From positions 161,927-225,926 of the forward strand of contig NZ_JALPVL010000018.1 in the NCBI RefSeq assembly GCF_023544465.1: a stretch of 64,000 nt of DNA, written 5' to 3'. This document shows positions 25,679 to 33,729 of this stretch, piece by piece. Each line of letters starts with the position of its first letter. Position 1 is the first letter of the stretch. The position numbers were made by a program, and so were the translations under genes. Below the pieces are notes generated by a model that was not told where the DNA came from, searched no databases, and saw only the letters and a list, made by a program, of their open reading frames with translations. Source of the stretch: Paractinoplanes maris. GTDB lineage: Bacteria > Actinomycetota > Actinomycetes > Mycobacteriales > Micromonosporaceae.

Positions 25679-26083
25679 ATGCGACTGCCCCGCCTCTTCA
25701 CGCCGCGCACCACGGTGAGCGCCCACTGCGACCTGCCCTGCGGCGTCTACGACCCCGCCCAGGCGCGGATCGAGGCTGAGTCGGTCAAGGCCATTTGCGA
25801 GAAATACCAGGCCAACGAGGACCCGGAGTTCCGTACGCGTGCCCTGATCATCAAGGAGCAGCGCGCCGAGCTGGTCAAGCACCACCTGTGGGTGCTGTGG
25901 ACCGACTACTTCAAGGCGCCGCACTTCGAGCAGTACCCCGAGCTGCACACCCTGTTCAACGAGGCCACCAAGCTGGCCGGTGGGGGCGGGGCCAAGGGCT
26001 CGGCCGACCCCGAGGTCGCCGACCGCCTCCTCGCCAAGATCGAGGAGATCTCGACGATCTTCTGGGCGACCAAGAAGGCCTGA
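25679..26083 (+). CDS. sodN: Nickel superoxide dismutase
   Basis: The 134-residue precursor has a short leader (MRLPRLFTPRTTVSA) followed by HCDLPCGVYDPAQARIEAE. This is the nickel hook, in which mature His1, Cys2 and Cys6 bind Ni. The four-helix body (LVKHHLWVLWTDYF, FNEATKLAG) matches the family. The enzyme dismutates superoxide in the cytoplasm. Known partners process the leader (SodX peptidase), but no sodX gene lies next to it here. It is preceded by GAGAGAGGA and followed 10 bp later by an NADPH-ferredoxin reductase, an arrangement suggesting co-transcription. Confidence 0.97.
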   Translation: MRLPRLFTPRTTVSAHCDLPCGVYDPAQARIEAESVKAICEKYQANEDPEFRTRALIIKEQRAELVKHHLWVLWTDYFKAPHFEQYPELHTLFNEATKLAGGGGAKGSADPEVADRLLAKIEEISTIFWATKKA

Positions 26084-26093
26084 GGACACAGAC

Positions 26094-27440
26094 ATGGATC
26101 GCTCTCTTCGGGTCGCCGTCGTCGGTGCCGGCCCGGCCGGCATCTACGCGGCTGACATCCTCACCAAGGCGGCCCCGGCCGCCACGGTCGACATCATCGA
26201 CCGGCTCCCGACGCCCTACGGCCTCATCCGGTACGGGGTCGCCCCCGACCACCCGCGGATCAAAGAGATCATCACGGCGCTGCACCACGTGCTGGAGGAT
26301 CCGCGCATCCGGTTCATCGGCAACGTCGACTACGGCGTCGACGTCAAGCCCGAGGAGCTCACCCCGTTCTACGACGCGGTCGTGGTCGCCACCGGCGCCG
26401 ACAAGGACCGTGAGCTGGACATCCCCGGCATCGACCTGCCGGGCAGCCATGGCGCGGCCGACTTCGTGTCCTGGTATGACGGCCATCCGGACGTACCGCG
26501 GGAATGGCCTTTGACCGCGAGCAAGGTCGCTGTGATCGGGGCCGGCAACGTGGCCGTCGACGTCGCCCGCATCCTGGCCAAGACCGCGGACGAGCTGCTC
26601 GAGACCGAGATCCCCGACAACGTGCACCGCGGCCTGCTGGCCAGCCCGGTCACCGACGTGCACCTGTTCTCGCGGCGCGGACCGGGGCAGGTCAAGTTCA
26701 CCCCGATGGAGCTGCGCGAACTGGACGAGTCGCCCAACGTCGAGGTGGTCGTGCACCCGGAGGGCATGGAGTTCGACGAGGGCAGTCTGGCCGCGATCCG
26801 GGCCCGGCGCTCGCTCAAGATGTGCGTCGACACCCTGCAGAACTGGTGCGCCCGCGACCCCCGGGACCGCCCACGCCGCCTGCACCTGCACTTCCTGCAG
26901 GCCCCCGTGGCGGTTCTCGGTTCTTCCCGTACGGAGGGCCTGCGCACCGAGACACAGGAGCTCACCGGCGACGGCTCGGTCCGCGGCACCGGCGTGTTCA
27001 CCGACTGGGAGGTGCAGGCCGTCTACCGGGCCATCGGCTACCTGAGCCGCCCGATCGCCGACCTGCCGTTCGACCCGGTCACCGGGACGATCCCGCACGA
27101 GGCCGGCCGCGTGCTCGACCTCGACGGCGAGCGGGTGCCCGGTTTGTACGCGACGGGTTGGATCAAGCGCGGCCCGGTCGGCCTGATCGGTCACACGAAG
27201 AAGGACGCCAACGAGACGATCACCAGCCTGCTGGCCGACGTCGACACCCTGCCCGCGGCGATCCACCGCGACCCGGCCGACGTGCTGACCTACCTCGACC
27301 GGCGCGGCGTCGGCTACACCACCTGGGACGGCTGGAAGCGCCTGGACGACCACGAGGTCGGGCTGGGCCGGCCACACGGCCGCAAGCGGGTGAAGGTCGT
27401 CCCGCGCCAGGACATGATCGACATCAGCCGGGGCATCTGA
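26094..27440 (+). CDS. fprA: NADPH-ferredoxin reductase (adrenodoxin reductase type)
   Basis: The 448-residue flavoprotein has an N-terminal FAD-binding motif VAVVGAGPAGIYAADIL, then PTPYGLIRYGVAPDHP and the NADP-binding VAVIGAGNVAVDVARIL near residue 145. Both are diagnostic for the FprA/adrenodoxin-reductase group. It reduces ferredoxins with NADPH in the cytoplasm. TGWIKRGPVGLIGHTKKDA near the C-terminus is also family-typical. It lies 10 bp after sodN and ends before a strong hairpin terminator. Confidence 0.94.
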   Translation: MDRSLRVAVVGAGPAGIYAADILTKAAPAATVDIIDRLPTPYGLIRYGVAPDHPRIKEIITALHHVLEDPRIRFIGNVDYGVDVKPEELTPFYDAVVVATGADKDRELDIPGIDLPGSHGAADFVSWYDGHPDVPREWPLTASKVAVIGAGNVAVDVARILAKTADELLETEIPDNVHRGLLASPVTDVHLFSRRGPGQVKFTPMELRELDESPNVEVVVHPEGMEFDEGSLAAIRARRSLKMCVDTLQNWCARDPRDRPRRLHLHFLQAPVAVLGSSRTEGLRTETQELTGDGSVRGTGVFTDWEVQAVYRAIGYLSRPIADLPFDPVTGTIPHEAGRVLDLDGERVPGLYATGWIKRGPVGLIGHTKKDANETITSLLADVDTLPAAIHRDPADVLTYLDRRGVGYTTWDGWKRLDDHEVGLGRPHGRKRVKVVPRQDMIDISRGI

Positions 27441-27463
27441 GGCCCCGGGCGTGCTTTGACGTC

Positions 27464-27494
27464 GGGTGCCGGCGGGGACCTCCCGCCGGCACCC
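27464..27494. terminator. Bidirectional hairpin terminator
   Basis: GGGTGCCGGCGGG and CCCGCCGGCACCC pair perfectly over 13 bp around a GACCT loop. It lies between the convergent fprA and antitoxin genes. There is no U tract, as is usual for high-GC actinobacteria. Confidence 0.75.
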
Positions 27495-27517
27495 AGCGGA
27501 TTTCGCGCCGCGCCGGC

Positions 27518-27859
27518 TCAGGCGACGTGCCGGGCCGGGCGTAGCAGGGTCAGGGCGCGCAGCGCCTCGGAGCGGGAGATCGGCTGATCGTCCTCGGCCT
27601 GCACGGCCAGGGCCATCTCGATCGCCTGGCGGATCCAGGTCGTCTTGGGCACCTCGGCCGCCTTGGCCGCGGCCGCCACGGCCTGGTCGAGCTCGGTCGG
27701 CAGCCGCAGCGAGCGGACCACCATCACGGCCGAACCGGCCGGGGGCAGCAACTCCAGCAGGGCCTGCTCGTCCTCCGGACCGGCCGGGGGCTCGAACGAG
27801 AGTCCGTCCATGAACGGGGCGAGCTGCTCGGCCGACTGCGGTACGTCGTCGTGACTCAT
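27518..27859 (-). CDS. Ribbon-helix-helix antitoxin-like protein
   Basis: The 113-residue protein has an RHH DNA-binding segment (VRSLRLPTELDQAVAAAAK, followed by VPKTTWIRQAIEMAL; residues about 50-85). There is an acidic N-terminal extension. The start ATG at 27859 overlaps the stop of the upstream toxin in ATGA. Toxin-first order is typical of BrnT/BrnA modules. It is expected to bind the toxin and repress the shared promoter. Confidence 0.75.
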   Translation of the reverse strand: MSHDDVPQSAEQLAPFMDGLSFEPPAGPEDEQALLELLPPAGSAVMVVRSLRLPTELDQAVAAAAKAAEVPKTTWIRQAIEMALAVQAEDDQPISRSEALRALTLLRPARHVA

Positions 27860-28131
27860 CGGGTCTCCTCCCACCGGCTGAACTGCTGCAGTTCCTCATC
27901 GGTCATGCCCCGGGCACCGATGATCTTCCAAGTGAGCTCGGTCGCGTGATAGACCGCCACGATCAGCGGCCGCCCACCCACCGTGCGGCCCCACACGGTG
28001 AGGACCGGAACGCCCTCGGCGCTGACCGCACGCCGAGGCCACCGACGCCGGGCCTCCAGCACCTGCCGCACCTCGTGAAGCTCGATGCCGAGCAGAGCGG
28101 CCAGGGCCCAGTCGTCCCATTCGTATGGCAC
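27856..28131 (-). CDS. BrnT-like toxin
   Basis: The 91-residue basic protein ends with TWKIIGARGMTDEELQQF, close to the BrnT signature (IISARxMTxxE), preceded by VLTVWGRTVGGRPLIVAVY. BrnT toxins are RelE-fold ribonucleases that arrest translation. It is translationally coupled to the RHH antitoxin downstream. The identification rests on the C-terminal motif and on the operon layout. Confidence 0.7.
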   Translation of the reverse strand: MPYEWDDWALAALLGIELHEVRQVLEARRRWPRRAVSAEGVPVLTVWGRTVGGRPLIVAVYHATELTWKIIGARGMTDEELQQFSRWEETR

Positions 28132-28143
28132 TCCCCCAGCGTA

Positions 28144-29043
28144 CTACGCGCGTGATACGCGAGTCAGGGCGAAGCGGACGCCGGTGAGCTGCTCGGAGAC
28201 CGTCCAGAGGCGGCGGGCGGTGTCGAGGTCCCGGGCCCGGCGGGAGCGGCCGACCAGGTGGGGGGCGCCGCGGCCCTCGAGGAAGCCGCTCGGGCCGGCG
28301 TAGCTGTTGCCGGGGAGGTCGGCCACGGCCGCGTAGAGGGTGGGCAGGGCGCCGTCGTCCTCGCTCTGGGCCAGCAGATTGACCAGTGGTCGCTGCAGGG
28401 TGGCCAGCCAGGTCGGCACGCCCTGGTGATGCAGCAGGTTGGTGCTGGCCAGGCCGGGGTGGGCGGCATTGGCCAGGACCGGGGAGCCGGCCTCGGTGAG
28501 CCGGCGCTGCAGCTCGGCCGTGAAGAGCAGGTTGGCCAGCTTGGACTGGCCGTAGGCGGCCATCGGGCGGTAGCGGCGCCGTTCCCAGTTGAGGTCGTCG
28601 AAGTCGATCCGGCCGGCCCGGTGGCCGCTCGACGAGACGGTCACCACGCGCTGCCGGATCCGGGGCAGCAGCAGGTTGGTCAGCGCGAAGTGGCCCAGGT
28701 GGTTGGTGCCGAACTGCAGCTCGAAGCCGTCGGCCGTGCGCCCGAGCGGCGGCACCATCAGGCCGGCGTTGTTGATCAGCAGGTCGACCGGCTCGTCGAG
28801 GGCGTCGGCGAACTCGCGGATCGAGGCCAGGTCGGCCAGGTCGAGCCGGCGGACCTCGGTCTCGCCGGTCATGGCGGCGGCGGCCGCGCGACCCTTGGCG
28901 ACGTCGCGGACGGCCAGCACGACGCGGGCCCCGCGGGCGGCCAGGGCCCGGGCGGCGGAGCGGCCGATCCCGCTGTTGGCCCCGGTGACGACGACGGTGC
29001 GCCCGGTCTGCGGCGGCAGGGTGGCGAACGTAAATGTAGGCAT
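28144..29043 (-). CDS. Short-chain dehydrogenase/reductase
   Basis: The 299-residue NAD(P)-dependent oxidoreductase has a Rossmann motif VVVTGANSGIGRSAA (about residues 17-31), LINNAGLM, the catalytic Ser in VVTVSSSGH and YGQSK (Tyr/Lys). The pattern and length fit the WWOX/retinol-dehydrogenase-like SDR group common in actinobacteria. ATG 29043 is preferred to upstream starts, which would run into the operator repeats. It diverges from a TetR gene that probably represses it. The substrate is unknown. Confidence 0.9.
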   Translation of the reverse strand: MPTFTFATLPPQTGRTVVVTGANSGIGRSAARALAARGARVVLAVRDVAKGRAAAAAMTGETEVRRLDLADLASIREFADALDEPVDLLINNAGLMVPPLGRTADGFELQFGTNHLGHFALTNLLLPRIRQRVVTVSSSGHRAGRIDFDDLNWERRRYRPMAAYGQSKLANLLFTAELQRRLTEAGSPVLANAAHPGLASTNLLHHQGVPTWLATLQRPLVNLLAQSEDDGALPTLYAAVADLPGNSYAGPSGFLEGRGAPHLVGRSRRARDLDTARRLWTVSEQLTGVRFALTRVSRA

Positions 29044-29046
29044 GAG

Positions 29047-29091
29047 CAACAATGTAGGCGGTGACAACAATGTCGTCAATGGCAACAACTG
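29047..29091. promoter_or_regulatory. Three 18-bp-spaced direct repeats, probable TetR operator
   Basis: CAACAATGT occurs at 29047 and 29065, and the variant CAACAACTG at 29083, each exactly 18 bp apart. They fill the gap between the divergent SDR and TetR starts. Phased direct half-sites suggest cooperative binding by the neighbouring TetR protein. Confidence 0.65.
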
Positions 29092-29105
29092 GCTAGGATG
29101 TGGTC

Positions 29106-29705
29106 GTGCCGCCCTATCACCACGGACAACTCCGTACGGCCCTGCTCGAGGCCGCCGAGCGCAGCCTGCGCGAGAGCGGTGCCGAGCAGCTCTCCCTGCG
29201 CGAGCTGGCCCGCGAGATCGGGGTGAGCCACGCCGCGCCCCGCCGGCACTTCCCCGACCGGCAGTCGCTGCTCTACGCGCTGGCCGAGACCGGCTTCGCG
29301 CGGCTGGACACGCAGCTGCGGGCTGCGGTCGCCGAGGCCGGCGAGGGTTATGTGCCGCAGCTGCGGGCGACTGTGACGGCGTACATCCGCTTTGCCACCG
29401 ACGACGCGGCCCTGCTCGAGCTGATGTTCGGCAGCAAGCACCGGCCGGGCGCCGAGCGGGTGGTGGCGGCGTCCGGGCCGGCCTTCACGCTGATGGACGA
29501 GCTGATCGTGCGGGGTCAGGCCGAGGGCCGGCTGGCCGCCGGGGATCCCGAGCGGATCGGGATCGTCATGTTCGCCACGATGCAGGGCATCGCCACGATG
29601 ATCAACACCGGGCTGGTCCGGCCCGGACTGCTCGACGACCTCGCGGAGACGGCCGTCGAGCAGTTCATATCAGGACCTAGGGAGTCCAGCGCACGTTCGG
29701 GTTGA
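29106..29705 (+). CDS. TetR-family regulator
   Basis: The 199-residue protein has an N-terminal HTH (PYHHGQLRTALLEAAERSL, LSLRELAREIGVSHAAPRRHF). The C-terminal domain resembles the TetR_C family that follows YHHG-type starts. The GTG at 29106 is chosen over 29100 because PPYHHGQ is the usual N-terminus. It probably represses the divergent SDR through the repeats at 29047-29091. Its last 29 bp overlap the convergent galactanase gene. Confidence 0.88.
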   Translation: MPPYHHGQLRTALLEAAERSLRESGAEQLSLRELAREIGVSHAAPRRHFPDRQSLLYALAETGFARLDTQLRAAVAEAGEGYVPQLRATVTAYIRFATDDAALLELMFGSKHRPGAERVVAASGPAFTLMDELIVRGQAEGRLAAGDPERIGIVMFATMQGIATMINTGLVRPGLLDDLAETAVEQFISGPRESSARSG

Positions 29706-30780
29706 CGCGGCCGTTCCGGTCGAAGACGGCCATGTTGTCCCAGCCGTCCCCGGTGCCGTTGATGTTCGCCGGGTCCCAGCCGTTGCCCTTGATGGCATAC
29801 CAGGTGGGCTCCCAGTAGAAGACGCCGACGGCGCCGGCGTTGCGAGCGGTGTTCTGCACCCAGGTGAACTGCTGGGCCTGGCCGGCCCAGGTGGCCGGGA
29901 TGTTGTCGCAGAGCACCGTGCCGGGGATCGAGTTGGGCTCGTTGTCGGCGTCGGCCGTGGTGAACTGGTAGGCCGTCTCGGCGATCACCACCGGCTTGCC
30001 GTAGCGGGTGCGGGCGTCAGTGATGACGTTGTAGAGGTTGGCCAGACTGCCGTGCCACATGCAGTAATACGACAGTGCGGTGACGTCCCACGGCACACCC
30101 TGCGCCTTGATGCCGTCGTAGAACCAGCGCATGTTGGCCATGCTGTCGGCGTCGGCCACGTGCACCCACACCTGGGTCGCGTTGTTGCACGCCTTCACCG
30201 CGTTGTAGCCCTGCTTCAGCAGTGAGCCCAGCGGCGCGAAGTCGTTGTTGGTGACCTGACCGCGGGGCCACAGCATGCCGACGTTGATCTCGTTGCCGAC
30301 CTGGACGCTGTCGGGGGTGGTGCCCTGCGCCTTCAGGGCGGTGCAGACGTCGTACGTGTAGTTGTAGACATCCGCCTGGAGCTGGGTCAGCGAGTGGGTG
30401 GCCCAGGCGGCCGGCGTGAACTGCTTGCCGGGGTCGGCCCACGTGTCGGAGTAGTGGAAGTCGATCAGCAGCTTGAGACCCTTGGCCTTGATCGCCCTGG
30501 CCTGCTGGAGCACCTTGGCCTTGTTGTTGTAGCCACTGGCCGGGTTGTTCCAGATGCGCAGCCGGGCGTAGTTGACCCCGGCCGACTTGAGGATGTCGTA
30601 CGGGTCGGCGGCGTTGCCGGACGCGTTGTAGTACTTGCCGCCGAGGTCGAGCGTGCGCTGCAGCGACGAGACGTCGGCGCCTCGCATGGTGAGCGTGCCG
30701 GCGGCCTGCGCCGGGGCGGCCAGGGCCGCCGAGATCGTCAGGACGGCGACGACCACCACGGCACGGAGGGACGGTTTCAT
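29677..30780 (-). CDS. Secreted GH53 endo-beta-1,4-galactanase
   Basis: The 367-residue protein has a Sec signal peptide (RAVVVVAVLTISAALAAPAQA). The GH53 domain shows MRGADVSSLQRTLDLGG, YARLRIWNNP and LLIDFHYSDTWADPGKQ. The acid/base Glu is in VQVGNEINVGMLWP and the nucleophile Glu in VVIAETAYQF. It cuts the beta-1,4-galactan side chains of pectin outside the cell. The start ATG has AAGGAG four bases upstream. Upstream on the same strand are the LacI regulator and ABC transporter genes, so it is the secreted first step of this locus. Confidence 0.94.
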   Translation of the reverse strand: MKPSLRAVVVVAVLTISAALAAPAQAAGTLTMRGADVSSLQRTLDLGGKYYNASGNAADPYDILKSAGVNYARLRIWNNPASGYNNKAKVLQQARAIKAKGLKLLIDFHYSDTWADPGKQFTPAAWATHSLTQLQADVYNYTYDVCTALKAQGTTPDSVQVGNEINVGMLWPRGQVTNNDFAPLGSLLKQGYNAVKACNNATQVWVHVADADSMANMRWFYDGIKAQGVPWDVTALSYYCMWHGSLANLYNVITDARTRYGKPVVIAETAYQFTTADADNEPNSIPGTVLCDNIPATWAGQAQQFTWVQNTARNAGAVGVFYWEPTWYAIKGNGWDPANINGTGDGWDNMAVFDRNGRVNPNVRWTP

Positions 30781-30866
30781 ATCGCTCCTTCACGGACGAA
30801 GGGGGGACCGGCGCCGGTGGCGACGCCGGAGTGGAGCCCTGGGAGCGGGACGGCGGGATGGAGCCG

Positions 30867-31919
30867 TTACAGCGGGGAGGAAGCGCGGACGACCAGGGTG
30901 GTCGGCACGGTGATGGAGAGCGGGGTGCGGCCGGCGATCACGTCGGTGAGCAGCCGGACCATCTCGTCGGCGACCCGATCCAGGGGGTGGCGGACCGTGG
31001 TCAGCGGGGGTTCGGTGGTGGCGGCCAGGCCGGAGTCGTCGAAGCCGACCACCCGCACGTCGCCGGGCACGTCGCGGCCGGCCTCGCGCAGCACGCGCAG
31101 GGCGCCCTCGGCCATCGCGTCCGAGGCCACGAAGACCGCGTCCAGCCCGGGGTCGTGGGCCAGCAGCGTCCGCATGGCGGCCGCCCCCGACTCCCGGCTC
31201 CAGTCGCCGTGGGCGATCAGGCCGGGGTCGATGGTCAGGCCGTGGGCGATCAGCGCGTCGTGGTAGCCCTGCAACCGGTCGACGCCACCGCCGGTGTCCT
31301 GCGGCCCGGTGATCGTGGCGATTCTCGTACGGCCGGCGCTGATCAGATGCTCGACGGCCGACCGCCCGCCGTTGCGGTCGTCGGCCATCACCGAGCTGAT
31401 CACCTGCTCGAAGCCGAGGACCCGGCCGCAGGCGACGATCGGCACCTCGGCCCGCACCAGCTGGCTGAGCAGCGGATCGCCGGAGTGCGGGGACACCAGG
31501 AGCACGCCGTCGACGTGCCCGCCGGAGAGGTACGCGATGGTGCGGCTGCGTTCCTCCGGGGTCGAGGCGATCATCAGGATCAGCGTGAGCTCGCGGTCGG
31601 ACAGCGCCTGGGCGGCACTGCGCAGCAGGACGGAGAAGTTGGGATCCTCGAACAGCAGGTGCTGCGGCTCGGTGAGCAGGAAGGCGATCGATCCGGAGCG
31701 GCCGGTGGCGAGGGACCGGGCGTGCGGGTTGGCCGTGTAACCCGTACGGGAAATGGCCTCCCGCACGGCGCGCACCGCCTCGGGGCTGACCCACTCGCGG
31801 CCGTTGAGGACGCGCGAGACGGTGGCGTAAGAGACCCCGGCCTCGCGCGCGACGTCGCGGATGGTGGGCCGCTTACGCCCAGGTGAGGGCGTCGGCACGG
31901 TGGGGATCATAGCCGTCAC
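30867..31919 (-). CDS. LacI-family repressor of galactan utilisation
   Basis: The 350-residue protein has a LacI HTH (PTIRDVAREAGVSYATVSRVLNG), the hinge helix region NPHARSLATG, and a periplasmic-binding-like effector domain (GVLLVSPHSG, ITGPQDTGGGVDRLQGY, DAVFVASDAMAEGAL). The start is GTG 31919, with GAGG six bases upstream; an ATG at 31910 is an alternative. It lies in the operon it probably controls. The twin CTGTGACCGGTTACAG sites upstream of the transporter and GH35 genes are its likely operators. A galacto-oligosaccharide inducer is inferred. Confidence 0.9.
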   Translation of the reverse strand: MTAMIPTVPTPSPGRKRPTIRDVAREAGVSYATVSRVLNGREWVSPEAVRAVREAISRTGYTANPHARSLATGRSGSIAFLLTEPQHLLFEDPNFSVLLRSAAQALSDRELTLILMIASTPEERSRTIAYLSGGHVDGVLLVSPHSGDPLLSQLVRAEVPIVACGRVLGFEQVISSVMADDRNGGRSAVEHLISAGRTRIATITGPQDTGGGVDRLQGYHDALIAHGLTIDPGLIAHGDWSRESGAAAMRTLLAHDPGLDAVFVASDAMAEGALRVLREAGRDVPGDVRVVGFDDSGLAATTEPPLTTVRHPLDRVADEMVRLLTDVIAGRTPLSITVPTTLVVRASSPL

Positions 31920-31944
31920 GCTGGACCTCGATCGGGGCAGTCGC

Positions 31945-32829
31945 TCATGCCTTCACCGCACCCGCGCCGAGGTCGACCCGCCAATAGCGCTGCAGTGTCA
32001 AAAACAGCACCACGAGAGGGATGATCGACAGCAGCGAGCCCGTGACCACCGACGTGTACATTGCGGGCTGGGTGGCGCCCTGGTTGAGCAGGCCGCTCAG
32101 GCCCACCGTCACCGGGAAGAGCCGGTCGTCGCCGAGCATGATGAACGGCAGCATGTAGTTGTTCCAGATGGCTACGAACTGGAAGAGGAACACGGTCACG
32201 AGCCCGGAGCGCATCATCGGCAGCGCCACCCGGGAGAAGGCCCGCCAGTCGCTCGCGCCGTCCATCCGGGCCGCCTCCAGCACCTCGTCGGGCACGGTCG
32301 CGGCCGCGAAGATCCGGCAGAGATAGATCCCGTACGGGCTGATGAAGCTCGGCAGCAGCACGGCCCAGTAGGTGTTGGTCAGCCCGACCTTGGCCAGCAA
32401 CAGGTATTGCGGCACGGCCAGGATCACGGCCGGCACGAGCACCCCGGCCAGCACGAGGTTGAAGGCCAGCCCCTTGCCGCGGAAGTCGTACTTGGCCATG
32501 GCGAACCCGGCCATCGCACTGACCAGCGTCGACACCGCGGCGCCGCCACCGGCGAAGACGGCCGAGTTGACCATCCAGCGCCAGTAGAGGCCGTCGCGGT
32601 AGCTGGTGAGGAACGCGATGTTGTCGAACAGGTGGGTGCTGGGCGCGAAGGTGAACGTGGTGAACAGCTCGCTCGCGCTCTTGGTCGACGCGACCAGCAC
32701 CCACACGACGGGCAGCAGGCAGTAGGCGGCCCCGAGCAGCAGGAGCACGGTGGCGGTCGGGCTGGAGCGCCTGCGCGCGACCGGCGGCGCCACCTCCGCC
32801 ACGGGACGAACCAAGGTGGTCACGGCCAT
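31945..32829 (-). CDS. Sugar ABC transporter permease, MalG type
   Basis: The 294-residue inner-membrane protein has six predicted helices and the EAA-type loop VLEAARMDGASDWRAFSRVALPMMRSG near residues 180-205, which contacts the ATPase. SALGTG-like C-terminal features place it in the CUT1 MalG group. It starts 3 bp after the stop of the partner permease. The ATP-binding subunit is not encoded here. CUT1 systems commonly share a distant MsiK-type ATPase in actinomycetes. Confidence 0.92.
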   Translation of the reverse strand: MAVTTLVRPVAEVAPPVARRRSSPTATVLLLLGAAYCLLPVVWVLVASTKSASELFTTFTFAPSTHLFDNIAFLTSYRDGLYWRWMVNSAVFAGGGAAVSTLVSAMAGFAMAKYDFRGKGLAFNLVLAGVLVPAVILAVPQYLLLAKVGLTNTYWAVLLPSFISPYGIYLCRIFAAATVPDEVLEAARMDGASDWRAFSRVALPMMRSGLVTVFLFQFVAIWNNYMLPFIMLGDDRLFPVTVGLSGLLNQGATQPAMYTSVVTGSLLSIIPLVVLFLTLQRYWRVDLGAGAVKA

Positions 32830-32832
32830 GAC

Positions 32833-33729
32833 TCAGTTCTCCTGACTGAAGGCTCGCGAGCCGACGAGCTTGAGGAAGCCGTACGAGATGACGAACGTGG
32901 CCGCCGCGATCACCACCGAGGTCGCCGCGGCGGAGTAGACGTCGTTGCGGACGAACGCGTCCCGGTAGACCTTCATCAGCGGGGTCCAGGTGGTCGAGAT
33001 GGTGTTGCTGAGCGGCCGCAACGTCATCGGTTCGGCGAAGACCTGCAGCGTGGCGATCAGCGAGAACAGGAACGTCATGATCAGCGACGGCCCGATGACC
33101 GGGATCTTGATGCGCAGCGCGATCTGGACGTCCGACGCGCCGTCGATGCGGGCCGCCTCGAACAACTCCGTCGGGATGGCCCGCAGCGCGGTGTAGAGCA
33201 CGATCATGTTGAAGCCGGTGCCGCCCCAGATCGCGATGTTGGCCACCGCGTAGAGCACCCACGACGAGCTGAGCGCGTCGGGCGCGGTGATCCCCACGCC
33301 CGACAGCACGTCGACGATCGGGCTGACCCGCGGCAGGTAGAGGAAACCCCACAGCAGCGAGGCGATCACCGCGGGGACGGCGTACGGAAGGAAGATCGCG
33401 GTGCGGGTGAAGGTGCCCACCCGGGTCCGCCCGGCGTCGAGCAGCAGGGCCATCACCAGCGCCAGGCCGAGCATGCCGGGCACCACGATCAACCCGTACG
33501 CCCCCACCCGGAGCACGCTGGGCACGAACTCCGGGTCGGTCAGCGATCGGCTGTAGTTGCTCAGCCCGGCCCACACCTCACTGCGGGCGCCGGCCCCCAG
33601 CCCGAGTCCGCTGACCTTGACCCGGCGCAGGCTCAGGTAGCCGGCGTAGACGATCGGCGCGGCCAGGAAAGCCGCGAACAGCACCAGCGCCGGGGTCAGG
33701 AAGAGGTACGGCGCGCTCCGGGTCCTCAT
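32833..33729 (-). CDS. Sugar ABC transporter permease, MalF type
   Basis: The 298-residue membrane protein has the EAA loop ELFEAARIDGASDVQIALRIKIPVIGPS near residues 185-210 and about six helices. Its ATG overlaps the binding-protein stop in ATGA, so the subunits are coupled. Together with the next permease it forms the channel for the oligosaccharide bound by the upstream lipoprotein. Confidence 0.92.
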   Translation of the reverse strand: MRTRSAPYLFLTPALVLFAAFLAAPIVYAGYLSLRRVKVSGLGLGAGARSEVWAGLSNYSRSLTDPEFVPSVLRVGAYGLIVVPGMLGLALVMALLLDAGRTRVGTFTRTAIFLPYAVPAVIASLLWGFLYLPRVSPIVDVLSGVGITAPDALSSSWVLYAVANIAIWGGTGFNMIVLYTALRAIPTELFEAARIDGASDVQIALRIKIPVIGPSLIMTFLFSLIATLQVFAEPMTLRPLSNTISTTWTPLMKVYRDAFVRNDVYSAAATSVVIAAATFVISYGFLKLVGSRAFSQEN

